A model generated the notes under the pieces. The model was not told where the DNA came from, did no database searches, and saw nothing but the letters and a program-made list of their open reading frames with translations. From CAWCXF01 sp963799455 (GTDB lineage Bacteria; Pseudomonadota; Alphaproteobacteria; Rhodobacterales; Rhodobacteraceae), in the NCBI GenBank assembly GCA_963799455.1, contig CAWCXF010000008.1:1-64000 (forward strand): a DNA stretch of 64,000 nucleotides, given 5' to 3'. The translations under genes were made by a program, and so were the position numbers. Positions 43,337 to 52,291 of the stretch are shown here, in pieces. Position 1 is the stretch's first letter, and each line of letters starts with the position of its first letter.

Positions 43337-43797
43337 CGGCGGCAGGGGTGCTGGAGGCCGCGCGCCGCGCGGGCGTCCGGCTCGCCTGCGCCGAGAGCTG
43401 CACCGGCGGCTTGCTCGCGGCCGAGATCACCGCCGTGCCGGGCTCTTCGGACGCCTTCGACCGCGGGTTCGTGACCTACTCGAACGCCGCCAAGCGCGAG
43501 ATGCTGGGCGTGTCGCAGGCGACGCTCGCCGCCCACGGCGCCGTCTCCGAGGAGGTCGCCCGCGAGATGGCCTCGGGCGCGCGCGAGCGCTCGGACGGCG
43601 CGCTCGCGGTGGCGATCACCGGCATCGCCGGGCCCGGCGGGTCCGGGTCGAAGCCCGAGGGGCGGGTGTGCTTCGCGGTGGCGAGCGCCTCGGGCGTGAC
43701 CGGCGAGACGGTGGAGTTCGGCGCGATGGGCCGCGACGCGGTGCGCGCGGCCTCGGTGGCGCACGCGCTGCGGCTGCTCGGAGGCGCGTTACGCTGA
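43333..43797 (+). CDS. pncC: CinA family nicotinamide-nucleotide amidohydrolase
   Basis: Stand-alone C-terminal CinA (PncC) domain of 154 residues that deamidates nicotinamide mononucleotide for NAD recycling. Motifs: LACAESCTGGLLAAEIT with the catalytic Ser/Thr region, GFVTYSNAAKREMLGV, GAVSEEVAREMA and ITGIAGPGGSGSKPEG. The GTG start overlaps the pgpA stop. Its end overlaps the convergent ratA-like gene by 9 bases. Confidence 0.95.
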   Translation: MTAAGVLEAARRAGVRLACAESCTGGLLAAEITAVPGSSDAFDRGFVTYSNAAKREMLGVSQATLAAHGAVSEEVAREMASGARERSDGALAVAITGIAGPGGSGSKPEGRVCFAVASASGVTGETVEFGAMGRDAVRAASVAHALRLLGGALR

Positions 43798-44256
43798 GCG
43801 CGTCCGCGCCGCGGGCCCGTAGAGCGCGGCCGCGCGGCGCTCGAAGGCGCGCACGATGCGCTGCATGGCGTCGTTGAAGACCACGCCGACGACGCTCTGG
43901 AGGATCCGGTTGCGGAACTCGAAGTCCACGTCGAAGGACACCTCGCACCCCTCCGGCACGTCGCGGAAGGCCCAGGCGCTCTGCATGTGGTGGAACGGCC
44001 CGTCGATGTAGGCGGTGTCGATGCGGTGCTCGACGGGGCGGAGCGTGACGCGGCTGCCGAAGCGCTCGCGGAACACCTTGAACGAGATCACGAGGTCGGC
44101 GAGCATCACCTCCGCCTCCCCCTGGGGCTCGCACGAGCGGATGCGCGCGGCCGAGCACCAGGGCAGGAACTGCGGATACGACTCCACGTCGGCCACGAGG
44201 TCATACATCTGCTGCGCGGTGTAGGGCATCACGCGGGTCTCGGAATGCGTCGTCAT
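43789..44256 (-). CDS. RatA/Coq10 family START-fold protein
   Basis: A 155-residue member of the Coq10/RatA polyketide-cyclase-like family: begins ETRVMPYTAQQMYDLVADVE, has YPQFLPWCSAARI, and a C-terminal helix VFNDAMQRIVRAFERRAAA. In alphaproteobacteria this gene is usually regarded as a ubiquinone-binding Coq10 homologue; its label as toxin RatA comes from Escherichia coli. The ATG at 44256 fits the family start better than one at 44304. It is divergent from hpt. Confidence 0.85.
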   Translation of the reverse strand: MTTHSETRVMPYTAQQMYDLVADVESYPQFLPWCSAARIRSCEPQGEAEVMLADLVISFKVFRERFGSRVTLRPVEHRIDTAYIDGPFHHMQSAWAFRDVPEGCEVSFDVDFEFRNRILQSVVGVVFNDAMQRIVRAFERRAAALYGPAARTRSA

Positions 44257-44318
44257 CGTGCCTCTCGCCTGTCTCGGGGGTATGTCGTAAGCGCAGGTCC
44301 ACACGGCAAGAGGGAACC

Positions 44319-44879
44319 ATGGACGCGGCCATCCCCCAGACGCGGACGACCCCCCCCTACGTCATCGACGAGATGATCTCGGCCAAGTCGATCGCCGCGC
44401 GCGTCGAGGCCCTGGCGCGCGCCATCACGGCCGCCTTCGCGGGCACCGACAAGCTCGTGGTGGTGGGGCTCCTGCGCGGCAGCTTCGTCTTCATCGCCGA
44501 CCTCGTGCGCGAGCTGGACCTGCCGGTGGAGGTCGACTTCCTCGAGGTCTCCTCCTACGGCGACGCGACGACGTCGAGCCGCGAGGTGCGCGTCCTGAAG
44601 GATCTGCGCGGAGAGATCGCGGGCCGCGACGTGCTCGTGGTGGAGGACATCGTGGACACCGGCCACACGCTCTCCCACGTCCTGCGCCTTTTGGCCACGC
44701 GCTCGCCCCGGCGCCTGGAGACGATCGCGCTCCTCGACAAGCCCTCGCGCCGCGAGGTCGAGATCCGCGCCACCTGGACCGGCTTCGAGATCCCCGACGA
44801 GTTCGTGGTCGGCTACGGCATCGACTACGCGCAGCGGAACAGGAACCTGCCGCATATCGGGAAGGTGCGGTTCGTGTGA
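44319..44879 (+). CDS. hpt: Hypoxanthine phosphoribosyltransferase
   Basis: Purine salvage enzyme of 186 residues that converts hypoxanthine (and guanine) to the nucleotide with PRPP. The PRPP loop is VLVVEDIVDTGHTLSHVL. The pyrophosphate loop is GLLRGSFVFIADLVREL and the substrate region DFLEVSSYG. GTGA overlap with the following MFS gene suggests coupled expression, perhaps of a purine-related transporter. AGAGGGAA precedes the ATG. Confidence 0.95.
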   Translation: MDAAIPQTRTTPPYVIDEMISAKSIAARVEALARAITAAFAGTDKLVVVGLLRGSFVFIADLVRELDLPVEVDFLEVSSYGDATTSSREVRVLKDLRGEIAGRDVLVVEDIVDTGHTLSHVLRLLATRSPRRLETIALLDKPSRREVEIRATWTGFEIPDEFVVGYGIDYAQRNRNLPHIGKVRFV

Positions 44880-46024
44880 GCCACGCGCGGGCGGCCCGGC
44901 GCGGCCTCGACCCAGCGGTGCCGTCGATCCTGGCGGTGTTCGCGCTGGAGGCGCTGGCCTTCGGCTCCTGGCTGCCGCGGATCCCCGAGCTGAAGGCGGC
45001 GTTCGGCCTGAGCGAGGGCGCGCTCGGGGCCGTCCTCTTGGGCGTGCCGCTCGGGGCGCTGGTGGCGATGCCGCTCGCGGGCTGGCTCTCGACGCGCATG
45101 GCGCCGAGGGCCCTCAACCTGCGCTGCATGGCGGCGATGCTGCTGGCCATCGCGCTGATCGGCTGGGCGCCCTCGGCCGCGGGGCTCGCGGCGATCCTCG
45201 TGCTGGTGGGGCTCGGCACGGGCGCGATCGACCTCGCCATGAACGTCGCGGGCTTCGCCATCGAGGAGCGCCGGGGCCGCCCCATCCTCTCGACCTGCCA
45301 CGCCTTCTTCAGCATCGGCATGGCTGCGGGGGGCGCGCTGGGCGGCGCGATGGTCTGGGCGGCGGTGCCCATCCCGCTCCATCTGATCGCCCTCAACGGC
45401 ACCGTCCTCGCGGCCGTCCTGCTCGCGCTGCCGGGCCTGCCGGCCGTCGCCCCGCCGCGGGGCGACGGCGCGCCGAGCTTCGCGCTGCCCGGCCGCGCGC
45501 TGATGGTGCCCGCGGCGATCCTCTTCTTCGGCCTGATGGCCGAGGGGGCGGTGCAGGACTGGTCGGCGGTGTTCCTCGCCGAGGTGCTGGCCGGCGGAGG
45601 GCTGGTGGTCGGGCTCGGCCTGACGATCTTCGCGGGCTCGATGGCCCTGGTGCGCCTCGTCGGCGACCCTCTGTCCGACCGGTTCGGCTCCCGCCTGCTG
45701 ATCGGGGCGAGCGCGGCGGCCGCGGGCGCGGGGCTCGCCATCGTCGCCCTGGCTCCGGGGACGCCCGTGGCGCTCATGGGCTTCGCGCTGACGGGGGCCG
45801 GGCTCGCGGCGATCGTGCCGGTGACGTTCCGCCTCGCCGGCCGGCGCTCCCCCGGCGCGCCGGGCCTCGGCGTCGCCGCGGCCGCGACGCCGGGCTATCT
45901 CGGCTTCCTGCTGGGACCGGCGCTCGTGGGCCTGCTCGCCGAGGCGGGGAGCCTGCGCTGGTCGTTCGCCGCGCTGGCCGCCTCGATGGCGCTGGTGGCG
46001 GCCCTCTCCCCCAGCGCCGGCTAG
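44876..46024 (+). CDS. MFS transporter
   Basis: Major facilitator of 382 residues with about 12 helices, resembling the YbjJ-type subfamily: FALEALAFGSWLPRIPELKA near the start, LSEGALGAVLLGVPLGAL and the conserved NVAGFAIEERRGRPILSTCHAFFSIG. GTG start overlapping hpt by 4 bases. The substrate is not known; linkage to hpt hints at purines or nucleosides only by position. Confidence 0.82.
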   Translation: MSHARAARRGLDPAVPSILAVFALEALAFGSWLPRIPELKAAFGLSEGALGAVLLGVPLGALVAMPLAGWLSTRMAPRALNLRCMAAMLLAIALIGWAPSAAGLAAILVLVGLGTGAIDLAMNVAGFAIEERRGRPILSTCHAFFSIGMAAGGALGGAMVWAAVPIPLHLIALNGTVLAAVLLALPGLPAVAPPRGDGAPSFALPGRALMVPAAILFFGLMAEGAVQDWSAVFLAEVLAGGGLVVGLGLTIFAGSMALVRLVGDPLSDRFGSRLLIGASAAAAGAGLAIVALAPGTPVALMGFALTGAGLAAIVPVTFRLAGRRSPGAPGLGVAAAATPGYLGFLLGPALVGLLAEAGSLRWSFAALAASMALVAALSPSAG

Positions 46025-46125
46025 AGCGCGTCCCGACCCGACGCGATCGGCCCAGACGCCCCCTGGCTCCCTCCTGGCCGCGGTCTCCGGGCGCCCGATC
46101 GGTCCCGGTCGGGCCAAAGGGTGCG

Positions 46126-47091
46126 CTAACGGGCGGCCGCCGCCTGCCGTGCCTCACGCAGCCGCGCGAAGTCCTCGCCCGCATGGTAGGACGAGCGCGT
46201 GAGCGGCGTCGCGGACACCATCAGGAACCCCTTGCCCCAGGCCGCGCGCTCCAGGGACGCGAACTCCTCGGGCGGCACGAAGCGGGCCACGGCGTGGTGC
46301 CTCGGCGTCGGCTGGAGGTACTGGCCGACGGTGAGGAAATCGACGCCGGCCGAGCGCATGTCGTCCATCGCCTGGAGGAGGGCCCGACGCTCCTCGCCCA
46401 AGCCCACCATGACGCCGGACTTGGTGAAGAGCCGCGGGTCGAGCTCCTTGGCGCGCTGGAGGAGGCGCAGCGAGTGGAAGTAGCGCGCGCCGGGGCGGAC
46501 CTCGGGGTAGAGGCCCGGCACGGTCTCCAGGTTGTGGTTGAACACGTCCGGCCCGGCCTCGATCACCGTCTCGAGCGCCTCCGGCCCGCAGCGCAGGAAG
46601 TCGGGCGTCAGCACCTCGATGGTGGTCGCGGGGGCGCGGTGGCGGATCGCGCGGATGGTGCGGGCGAAGTGCTCCGCGCCGCCGTCGGCGAGGTCGTCGC
46701 GGTCAACCGAGGTGACGACGACGTGCGACAGGCCCAGCGTCTCGACGGCGTGCGCCACGCGGCCCGGCTCGAAGGCGTCGAGCGCGTCGGGCCGCCCCGT
46801 GGCGACGTTGCAGAAGGTGCAGCCGCGGGTGCAGATCTCGCCCATGATCATCATGGTGGCGTGGCCCTGCGACCAGCACTCGCCGACGTTGGGGCAGCCC
46901 GCCTCCTCGCAGACGGTGACGAGGCGGTTCTCGCGCACGATGTCGCGCGTGCGCCTGTAGCCCTCCGAGGTCGGCGCCTTGACGCGGATCCAGCCGGGCT
47001 TCCTCGGCTGGACGGTCTCCGCCCGGCGCGCCTTCTCGGGGTGGCGCTCGGCGGGGATGGCGAGGTCTCGGGCGGCGCGGATCTCCGGCAT
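46126..47091 (-). CDS. lipA: Lipoyl synthase
   Basis: Radical SAM enzyme that inserts two sulfurs into octanoyl chains on lipoate-dependent complexes; 321 residues. Two iron-sulfur clusters are marked by the cysteines in VCEEAGCPNVGECW and by the radical-SAM motif CTRGCTFC. FNHNLETVPGLY, SGVMVGLGE and the C-terminal RSSYHAGEDF serine region are typical. It stands alone, 57 bases after the CAP-domain gene, on the same strand. Confidence 0.97.
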   Translation of the reverse strand: MPEIRAARDLAIPAERHPEKARRAETVQPRKPGWIRVKAPTSEGYRRTRDIVRENRLVTVCEEAGCPNVGECWSQGHATMMIMGEICTRGCTFCNVATGRPDALDAFEPGRVAHAVETLGLSHVVVTSVDRDDLADGGAEHFARTIRAIRHRAPATTIEVLTPDFLRCGPEALETVIEAGPDVFNHNLETVPGLYPEVRPGARYFHSLRLLQRAKELDPRLFTKSGVMVGLGEERRALLQAMDDMRSAGVDFLTVGQYLQPTPRHHAVARFVPPEEFASLERAAWGKGFLMVSATPLTRSSYHAGEDFARLREARQAAAAR

Positions 47092-47148
47092 GGGGCGGAC
47101 CCTCCTGATGCGCCTAGCTAGGCGCCAAGGCCCGCCCTGTCCATCGGC

Positions 47149-48345
47149 TCAGGCGAAGCCGTCCCACTCGCTCGTGGCGTGCACGACGAAGCCGTCCCAA
47201 TCGCTCACGTCCCGACCGTCCGAGACCCGCAGCCGCAGCGCCTGCGACGCCCCGCCCTCCTCGCCGCGCACCATCAGATCCTCGAATCGCTCGGCCGAGA
47301 TCCACAGGCCCCGCGAGGCGTCGAGGGCGCGCCCGTCCGCGAAGAGGAAGCTCTGCTCGCCGCGGCCGTCGAAGATCTGCACCGCCTCGATCTCGCCACC
47401 CGACACGAGCCGGGTGGCCTCGGCGACGCTGGCCGAGCGCCCCGGCGCCACGACGATGTCGTCCACCTCGACCACGGCCTCCCCGTCCGAGGGGGCGGGC
47501 GTCTGGGCGGGCCTCGGCTCGGAGGGCGCCTCGGTGTTCAGCCTGAAGCCGTCCCAGCGGCCCCAGTCCTCGCCGTCGAAGGCGCGGATGCGCAGCGTGC
47601 TCGGGCCCGCCTTCGCGGCGCCCTGGAGCTCGACGCCGCCCAGCTCGGAGGCCGCGACCGTCACGCCCCTGCGCGCATCGACCGTCTCGCCGTCGATCCG
47701 CAGCGTCGCCTCGCCGCCTCGGAGCTGGATCTGGAAGCGCGCCGCGTCGTCGCCGTCGGCGTCCGAATAGCGCACCGCGTCCCCGATCGAGACGCGCCCG
47801 CCCACGGCGAGGGTCAGGTCGTCGACGCGCGCGACGGGGGCCGTGTTCGGCTCGGGCTCTGGCTCGGGCTCTGGCGCGGGGCCGGCGCCGTCGTAGCGCA
47901 TCGGCGCGCCGCTGCGGGCGAAGTTCTGGGTCACGATCACGGCGTCGAAGCCGCGATACTCGCCGCGCTCGACGCCGATGCCGATGACCTCGAAGGCCGG
48001 GTTGAGCAGGTTGGCGCGGTGGCCGGGGCTGTTCATCAGCGAGCGGTGGAGGTCGGCCACGTCGTCCGCGATGCCCGGTCCGCCGCGCTCGCTCTGGAGC
48101 GCGATGTTCTCGCCCCATCTCCAGCTGCCCTCGAAGGGGAAGCCCGCCTCGCGCATCCGCTCGCCCGCGTCCGAGCCGCCGGCGCCGGTGTGGGTGAACG
48201 CATCGGCGCGCAGCATCCACCCGCTGTGGTCCTCGCTCGCGTCGTTCAGTCGCGTCTCGAGCCGCAGCGGGTCGAGGCCGGCCCCGCTGCGCTCCTCGTT
48301 GATCAGGTCGAGCATCATGCGCTCGATCGGCGTCGCTCTCGACAT
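47149..48345 (-). CDS. CAP-domain protein with two novel-looking C-terminal repeats
   Basis: A 398-residue protein. Residues 1 to about 145 are a bacterial CAP/SCP domain (MMLDLINEERSGAGLDPL, FTHTG, WGENIA, SPGHRANLLNPAF, TQNFAR). A PEPEPEPEP linker follows, then two repeats of about 95 residues. Each starts with a V-D-D strand, has 'A.RLV' or 'AVRYSD' and 'R.F..DG', and ends WDGF. A last SEWDGFA closes the protein. No signal peptide is visible, so type I export or a cytosolic role is possible. The ATG at 48345 has GGAGG 7 bases upstream. Confidence 0.8.
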   Translation of the reverse strand: MSRATPIERMMLDLINEERSGAGLDPLRLETRLNDASEDHSGWMLRADAFTHTGAGGSDAGERMREAGFPFEGSWRWGENIALQSERGGPGIADDVADLHRSLMNSPGHRANLLNPAFEVIGIGVERGEYRGFDAVIVTQNFARSGAPMRYDGAGPAPEPEPEPEPNTAPVARVDDLTLAVGGRVSIGDAVRYSDADGDDAARFQIQLRGGEATLRIDGETVDARRGVTVAASELGGVELQGAAKAGPSTLRIRAFDGEDWGRWDGFRLNTEAPSEPRPAQTPAPSDGEAVVEVDDIVVAPGRSASVAEATRLVSGGEIEAVQIFDGRGEQSFLFADGRALDASRGLWISAERFEDLMVRGEEGGASQALRLRVSDGRDVSDWDGFVVHATSEWDGFA

Positions 48346-48634
48346 CGGCACCCTCCAAACCGCCGCCACCAGCGGCGCCGCTTCGGCCGGTCGCTATGTC
48401 CGAGCGGGTGGTGAAGGAAGCGTGAACCCCGATCAGGGGGGCTGAGCGGCGCGCTTCCGCCGGCCGCGCGGCCCTCGTCGGCGGAAGGACGACCGCGCCC
48501 GCGGCGTCCGGCCGGGGGTCCGACCGGGGGATCGCCCACGACGGCTCCGCTCCGGCGCGCGACCGGGCGGCCGGGGTCCGCCCGCCTCGCCGGACGCATG
48601 TGCAGATCCCCCCGTGTCCTCGGCGGCGCGATGA
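48346..48634. other. Divergent intergenic region before katA
   Basis: About 290 bases between the divergent CAP-domain gene and the Irr box. It is very GC-rich, with several G/C inverted repeats (for example around 48450-48475) and no convincing gene. The promoters of both genes are expected here. Confidence 0.4.
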
Positions 48635-48651
48635 TCTAGAATCATTCCAGA
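48635..48651 (+). promoter_or_regulatory. Irr-type iron control element (ICE box) before katA
   Basis: TCTAGAATCATTCCAGA is an interrupted palindrome; TCTAGAAT pairs with ATTCCAGA at 7 of 8 positions. It matches the Irr box consensus TTTAGAATNATTCTAAA at about 14 of 17 positions. It lies 22 bases before the katA ATG. Irr, a heme-sensing Fur relative, would repress from this site under low iron. Confidence 0.7.
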
Positions 48652-48673
48652 CATAGCCGAGGGAGACACCCCC

Positions 48674-50179
48674 ATGACCGACAGAACGTCCGACAGGCCC
48701 CGCCTCACCACCTCCGCAGGCGCGCCGCTGGCCTCCAACCAGAACTCGAAGACCGTGGGCCCGCGCGGCCCGGTGCTGCTGGAGGACTACCAGCTCATCG
48801 AGAAGCTCGCGCACCAGAACCGCGAGCGCATCCCCGAGCGCGTGGTCCACGCCAAGGGCTGGGGCGCGCACGGCACCTTCACGGTGACCCACGACATCAC
48901 CCGCTACACGCGGGCCCGGATCTTCTCGGAGGTCGGCAAGAAGACCGACATGCTCGCGCGCTTCTCGACCGTCGCGGGCGAGCAGGGCGCGGCCGACGCC
49001 GAGCGCGACGTGCGGGGCTTCTCGCTGAAGTTCTACACGGAAGAAGGCAACTGGGACATGGTGGGCAACAACACGCCCGTGTTCTTCGTCGCCGACCCCT
49101 ACAAGTTCCCCGACTTCATCCACACCCAGAAGCGCCACCCGCGCACCAACATGCGCTCGGCCACCGCGATGTGGGACTTCTGGTCGCTCTGCCCCGAGTC
49201 GCTGCACCAGGTGACGATCCTGATGTCGGACCGCGGCCTGCCGAAGACGCCGATGAACATGAACGGCTACTCGTCCCACACCTTCTCGCTGTGGAACGAC
49301 GCGGGCGAGCGCTTCTGGGTGAAGCTCCACTTCAAGACCCAGCAGGGACACGAGCACTACACCAACGACGAGGCCGTCGAGATCGTCGGCCGCTCGCGCG
49401 AGACCTACCAGGAGGCGCTGTTCGGCGGCATCGAGCGCGGCGAGTTCCCCCGCTGGACGCTCTTCATCCAGATCATGCCCGAGGCCGAGGCCGAGGCCTT
49501 CGAGGAGCGCACCGGCTGGAGCGCGTTCGACCTCACCAAGGTCTGGCCGCACGGCGACTACCCGCTGATCGAGGTGGGCGAGATGGAGCTCAACCGCAAC
49601 GCCGAGAACTACTTCGCCGAGATCGAGCAGTCGGCGTTCAACCCCTCCAACGTGGTGCCGGGGATCGGCTTCAGCCCCGACAAGATGCTCCAGGGGCGGC
49701 TCTTCTCCTACCCCGACGCGCATCGCTACCGGATCGGCACGCATTACGAGTCGCTGCCCGTGAACCAGCCCAAGGCGCCGGTCGCCCACTACCACCGCGA
49801 CGGCACGATGCCGTTCGGGCTCAAGACCAACCCCGACGCCTTCTACGAGCCCAACTCCTTCGGCGGGCCCGTGGAGGATCCCTCCGTCGCCGAGCCGCCG
49901 CACCGCTATGCGGGCGAGGTCGGGCGCTACGACTTCCGCGGCGAGGCCGACCACTACAGCCAGCCGCGCGCGCTCTTCGAGCTGTTCGACGAGGGCCAGC
50001 GCGGGCGGCTCTTCTCCAACGTCGCCGCGGCGATGGCGGGCGTGCCCGACGAGATCGTCGAGCGCCAGCTCGGGCATTTCGAGAAGGTGCATCCCGACTA
50101 CGCGGCGGGCGTGCGCGAGGCGCAGGCTCGCTCGCATGCAGGAGAGGACAAGGCGCGCGGCATGCAGGCGGCCGAATGA
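48674..50179 (+). CDS. katA: Catalase (small-subunit heme catalase)
   Basis: Heme catalase of 501 residues that splits hydrogen peroxide in the cytoplasm. The active-site His is in RVVHAKGWGAHGTF, Asn in MVGNNTPVFFV, and the proximal heme Tyr in RLFSYPDAHRYRIG. Length and the GPRGPVLLEDYQLIEKLAHQ start fit clade 3. An Irr-type box lies directly upstream. The stop overlaps the next gene by ATGA, so katA and the VIT1 gene form an operon. Confidence 0.97.
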   Translation: MTDRTSDRPRLTTSAGAPLASNQNSKTVGPRGPVLLEDYQLIEKLAHQNRERIPERVVHAKGWGAHGTFTVTHDITRYTRARIFSEVGKKTDMLARFSTVAGEQGAADAERDVRGFSLKFYTEEGNWDMVGNNTPVFFVADPYKFPDFIHTQKRHPRTNMRSATAMWDFWSLCPESLHQVTILMSDRGLPKTPMNMNGYSSHTFSLWNDAGERFWVKLHFKTQQGHEHYTNDEAVEIVGRSRETYQEALFGGIERGEFPRWTLFIQIMPEAEAEAFEERTGWSAFDLTKVWPHGDYPLIEVGEMELNRNAENYFAEIEQSAFNPSNVVPGIGFSPDKMLQGRLFSYPDAHRYRIGTHYESLPVNQPKAPVAHYHRDGTMPFGLKTNPDAFYEPNSFGGPVEDPSVAEPPHRYAGEVGRYDFRGEADHYSQPRALFELFDEGQRGRLFSNVAAAMAGVPDEIVERQLGHFEKVHPDYAAGVREAQARSHAGEDKARGMQAAE

Positions 50180-50937
50180 CGCAGGCGGCGGGCGGGGGCG
50201 ACCTCGCCCGCCCCACGCTCTCGGAGCATCGGGCGGCCGAGCACCGCATCACGCCGCTCCAGGAATACATCCGGCAGATCGTCTACGGCGGCAACGACGG
50301 CATCGTCACCACCTTCGCGGTGGTGGCGGGCTTCGCCGGGCTCGCGGCCGAGGGCACCGCGCAGGTCGGCGTGATCGCGGTGCTGCTGTTCGGGCTGGCC
50401 AACCTCTTCGCCGACGCCACGGCGATGGGCCTGGGCGAGTTCCTCAGCGCGCGCTCCGAGCAGGACGTCTACCGCGCGATCCGCGCGCGCGAGCGCCGCG
50501 AGATCGAGGTCAACACCGATCTCGAGATCGCCGAGACGGTCGAGATCCTCGAAGAGCGCGGCGTGTCCGCGCCGGACGCGCGCGAGATGGCGGCCATCCT
50601 CGCGCGCAATCCCGAGATGATGGCCGACTTCATGATGCAATACGAGATCGGGCTCGCGGACACCACCGACGAGAGGCCCTGGCTCAACGGGCTCGCCACC
50701 TTCGCCAGCTTCATTCTGTTCGGCGCCGTGCCGCTCGCGCCCTACTTCACGATGGGGGCCGGGGTGGCGACCTTCGCGGCCTCCTGCGCCGCGACCTTCG
50801 CAGCCCTGGTGGCCCTGGGCCTCCTGCGCTGGCGCGTCTCGACCGAGAGCCTCGCGCGCTGCGTGGGCGAGACCTTGGCCTTGGGCGGCACCTGCGCCGT
50901 GGTGGCCTTCGCGGTGGGCCTCGCCTTCCGCGGCTGA
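50176..50937 (+). CDS. VIT1/CCC1 family iron/manganese transporter
   Basis: Five-helix membrane transporter of the VIT/CCC1 family, 253 residues. The first helix begins YGGNDGIVTTFAVVAGF. Then come FADATAMGLGEFLSARSEQD and a cytoplasmic metal-binding-like acidic helical hairpin (ERREIEVNTDLEIAETVEIL). The family moves Fe2+ or Mn2+ out of the cytosol. Coupling to katA under an Irr box suggests it exports iron, or supplies relief from iron-driven peroxide stress. It lacks the ferritin domain of the related MbfA protein. Confidence 0.9.
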   Translation: MTQAAGGGDLARPTLSEHRAAEHRITPLQEYIRQIVYGGNDGIVTTFAVVAGFAGLAAEGTAQVGVIAVLLFGLANLFADATAMGLGEFLSARSEQDVYRAIRARERREIEVNTDLEIAETVEILEERGVSAPDAREMAAILARNPEMMADFMMQYEIGLADTTDERPWLNGLATFASFILFGAVPLAPYFTMGAGVATFAASCAATFAALVALGLLRWRVSTESLARCVGETLALGGTCAVVAFAVGLAFRG

Positions 50938-50946
50938 GCCCCGGGC

Positions 50947-52065
50947 TCAGCCGATCCTGGGCGCGAGCGTGCCGTGGGTGCGCTCGTAATGCAGTCGGAG
51001 GCGCTGGAGCGCGATGCGCAGCACGATCTTGCCCGAGCGCGCCGACCAGCCCATGCGCTTTTCGGCCGTCTCGAGCCCTTCGAGGTAGCAGCAGGTCCTG
51101 AGCGCCACGTCGCCGAGGCCCGGGCCGAGATCGGCCAGCGCGTCCTGGACGCGCTGGCGGGCCGCCGCGGGGCCGTCGAGCGGGCCCTTGCCCGGAGCCG
51201 TGCCGCGGGCGCCCGGCGTCAGGAAGCGCTCCCAGTTCTGCGTCGTGCGCGGCGCCATCTGCGCCAGCTCGAAGTCCTCGCGCAGCCTCTCGCCCGCCCC
51301 GACCAGGTCGTCCGAGAGGAAGGGCTTGCCGTCGTTGTCCCGCCTGCGCGCGAGAACGGCGAGCGGGCTCTCGGCGAGGTTGTAGCGCACCGCGCGCGGG
51401 CGGCCCTCCTCCTCCACCGTGCGCTCGCCCCATTCGCGTTGCGCCTCGGCGAAGCCTCCCGCGTCGAACGCGCGCTCGTCCGGCGAGGCCCCGTCCTCGT
51501 CCAGCATGCGCCTGAGCGCGGCGCGGCCGGGCGCGGTGATCTCGTAGCGCGCGATCCGCGCCTCGGGGTCGGCGCAGGCGATCCAGTCCTTGAGCGCCAT
51601 CGCGCGGGCCACCGAGCGATCCACCACCGCGGTGCGCACCGAGCGCCCGTCGGGCATCTCGCGCACCACCACCGCCTTCTCCAGCTCGGGCGCCAAGGCC
51701 AGGACGGCGCCGGTCTCGGCCAGCCGGCGCAGCACGCGGCGGCCTTCGGATGCCACCGTCTCGTCATCGACGACGTGGTTGTTGAGCATGCTGACCTCCG
51801 ATCCGGGATGGGGGCCCCCGGGGGCCGCGCCGCCGAGCACGGTCAGCGCCTCGTCCACCAGGGGGTCGTCTCGCCGGGTCTCGAACCGCCGGATCTGGCG
51901 CAGGACCGTGGACGGATGACGGCCCTGCCCGCGCGCGATCTCGCGGATCGACCTGCCCTCCTCGACATGGGCGAGGTAGAGCCGCGCCGCATCGGGCACC
52001 CATACGGGAAGCGCCGCCTGGGCGGCGCATCGAGCCTCACGTTCCACGATCCGTTCCCCTCGCAT
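50947..52065 (-). CDS. DUF6456-type helix-turn-helix protein
   Basis: A 372-residue protein. Residues about 25-65 form a simple HTH (EGRSIREIARGQGRHPSTVL). The C-terminal 140 residues (FAEAQREWGERTVEEEGRPR, SPLAVLARRRDNDGKPFLSD, GERLREDFELAQMAPRTTQNWE) match the conserved DUF6456 domain of alphaproteobacteria. It is probably a DNA-binding regulator, but its role is not known. It faces a DUF6477-type gene across a 226-base divergent region, an arrangement I associate with Rhodobacterales. Confidence 0.8.
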   Translation of the reverse strand: MRGERIVEREARCAAQAALPVWVPDAARLYLAHVEEGRSIREIARGQGRHPSTVLRQIRRFETRRDDPLVDEALTVLGGAAPGGPHPGSEVSMLNNHVVDDETVASEGRRVLRRLAETGAVLALAPELEKAVVVREMPDGRSVRTAVVDRSVARAMALKDWIACADPEARIARYEITAPGRAALRRMLDEDGASPDERAFDAGGFAEAQREWGERTVEEEGRPRAVRYNLAESPLAVLARRRDNDGKPFLSDDLVGAGERLREDFELAQMAPRTTQNWERFLTPGARGTAPGKGPLDGPAAARQRVQDALADLGPGLGDVALRTCCYLEGLETAEKRMGWSARSGKIVLRIALQRLRLHYERTHGTLAPRIG

Positions 52066-52291
52066 TCGGTGCGGGCCCCCTCAGACCCGCCGTGATGCAA
52101 CCATGGGTTGTATACCTTACCGCGGCGTTAAACCGGCGAAGTTTCGCCAAACTCGCATCGAGTTGTAAACGCGGGCTCATGCCACCGAACGGCGCGACGC
52201 CGCGCGCCGCAACACCGCCCCGGCCGGGGCTAGGGCTGTCCTCGATCGAACATGGGGCGCGCGTCCGCCGCCCCCGAGCCGAGGACATGCG
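52066..52291. other. Divergent promoter region of the DUF6456/DUF6477 pair
   Basis: More AT-rich than the flanks. It contains the palindrome GGCGAAGTTTCGCC (about 52136-52149), a minus-strand TATACA that could be a -10, and a TTAA. No full CtrA site (TTAA-N7-TTAA) or GANTC motif is evident. Confidence 0.35.
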
